Below, in pieces: positions 5,015-5,107 of a stretch of 5,107 nt of DNA. Each line of letters begins with the position of its first letter. The first letter of the stretch is position 1. Position numbers and translations under genes: made by a program. The stretch covers positions 7,028 to 12,134 of the forward strand of contig JAAXHY010000455.1 in NCBI GenBank assembly GCA_012270665.1. The letters run 5' to 3'. The notes under the pieces are model-generated. The model was not told the DNA's origin. It saw nothing but the letters and a program-made list of their open reading frames with translations, and made no database searches. Source of the stretch: Dehalococcoidia bacterium. GTDB lineage: Bacteria > Chloroflexota > Dehalococcoidia > SAR202 > UBA11138.

Positions 5015-5029
5015 TTACGCTGAGTCCAG

Positions 5030-5107
5030 TTAAGGGGCGCAGGACGGGAGTCCGAGTTCGTCGAGGTCGTTGTTTTCCACGTCTCGCAAGCCTTCGGGTA
5101 TGCACCC
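5030..5107 (-). CDS. C-terminus of a probable plant-type leucine-rich-repeat protein (partial)
   Basis: Reading leftward from the window edge, 25 codons end in TAA (5032-5030). The tail begins GCIPEGLRDVENNDLDELGL and ends PSCAP. GCIPEGL fits the GxIPxxL segment of plant-type leucine-rich repeats (LTGxIPxxL), and the following DVxxNDLDxLGLPxC is a capping sequence I associate with bacterial LRR proteins of Chloroflexota-like genomes, with two cysteines 21 residues apart that could form a disulfide cap. Such proteins are normally exported and bind other proteins or surfaces. Only the extreme C-terminus is visible, so length, signal peptide and repeat number are unknown. Its 3' end faces the hairpin at 4973-5014. 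Confidence 0.55.
   Translation of the reverse strand, partial: GCIPEGLRDVENNDLDELGLPSCAP

Overview
This window looks like a piece of a GC-rich bacterial chromosome. The three long genes have G/C-biased third positions, yet they use the isoleucine codon ATA unusually often. A small cysteine-pair protein of the DUF5679 type, a polytopic membrane protein with an HAFGQRYDLP motif, an Arc-type antitoxin and the tail of a plant-type leucine-rich-repeat protein together suggest a Chloroflexota (Dehalococcoidia/SAR202-like) genome. That placement is an inference from gene content. No ribosomal or phylogenetic marker here settles it.

Layout. Positions 1-205 (minus strand) hold the first 68 codons of a ribbon-helix-helix VapB-type antitoxin; its partner toxin should lie beyond the left edge. 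Its promoter and a helically phased, palindromic operator fill 216-275. Divergent from it, 375-1577 encodes a 12-helix MFS transporter of the fosmidomycin-resistance-like branch. A separate promoter then leads to ribF (1677-2603), the bifunctional riboflavin kinase/FAD synthetase. A non-coding stretch of about 350 bp (2604-2952) carries a weak terminator-like element, a good sigma70-type promoter and a leader of about 120 nt whose C-rich segment can pair with the Shine-Dalgarno. It precedes a 47-residue DUF5679 zinc-ribbon-like microprotein (2953-3096). A perfect 16-bp hairpin ends that unit.

The region from 3215 to 4732 encodes a 505-residue polytopic membrane protein of the kind I recall being annotated 'fenitrothion hydrolase'. 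It has a signal-like N-terminus that would expose a histidine after cleavage, and a cytoplasmic CxxCxxC cluster. Immediately behind it, 4742-4948 is the C-terminal remnant of a PIN-domain (VapC-type) toxin. A hairpin (about 4973-5014) separates this remnant from the convergent 3' end of a probable LRR-protein gene on the minus strand (5030-5107).

The genes do not form an obvious pathway. Each seems to have its own promoter, and several hairpins separate the units. The clearly housekeeping item is ribF. The parts most worth a second look are the DUF5679 leader, the putative metal sites of the 505-residue membrane protein, the antitoxin operator and the decayed PIN gene.
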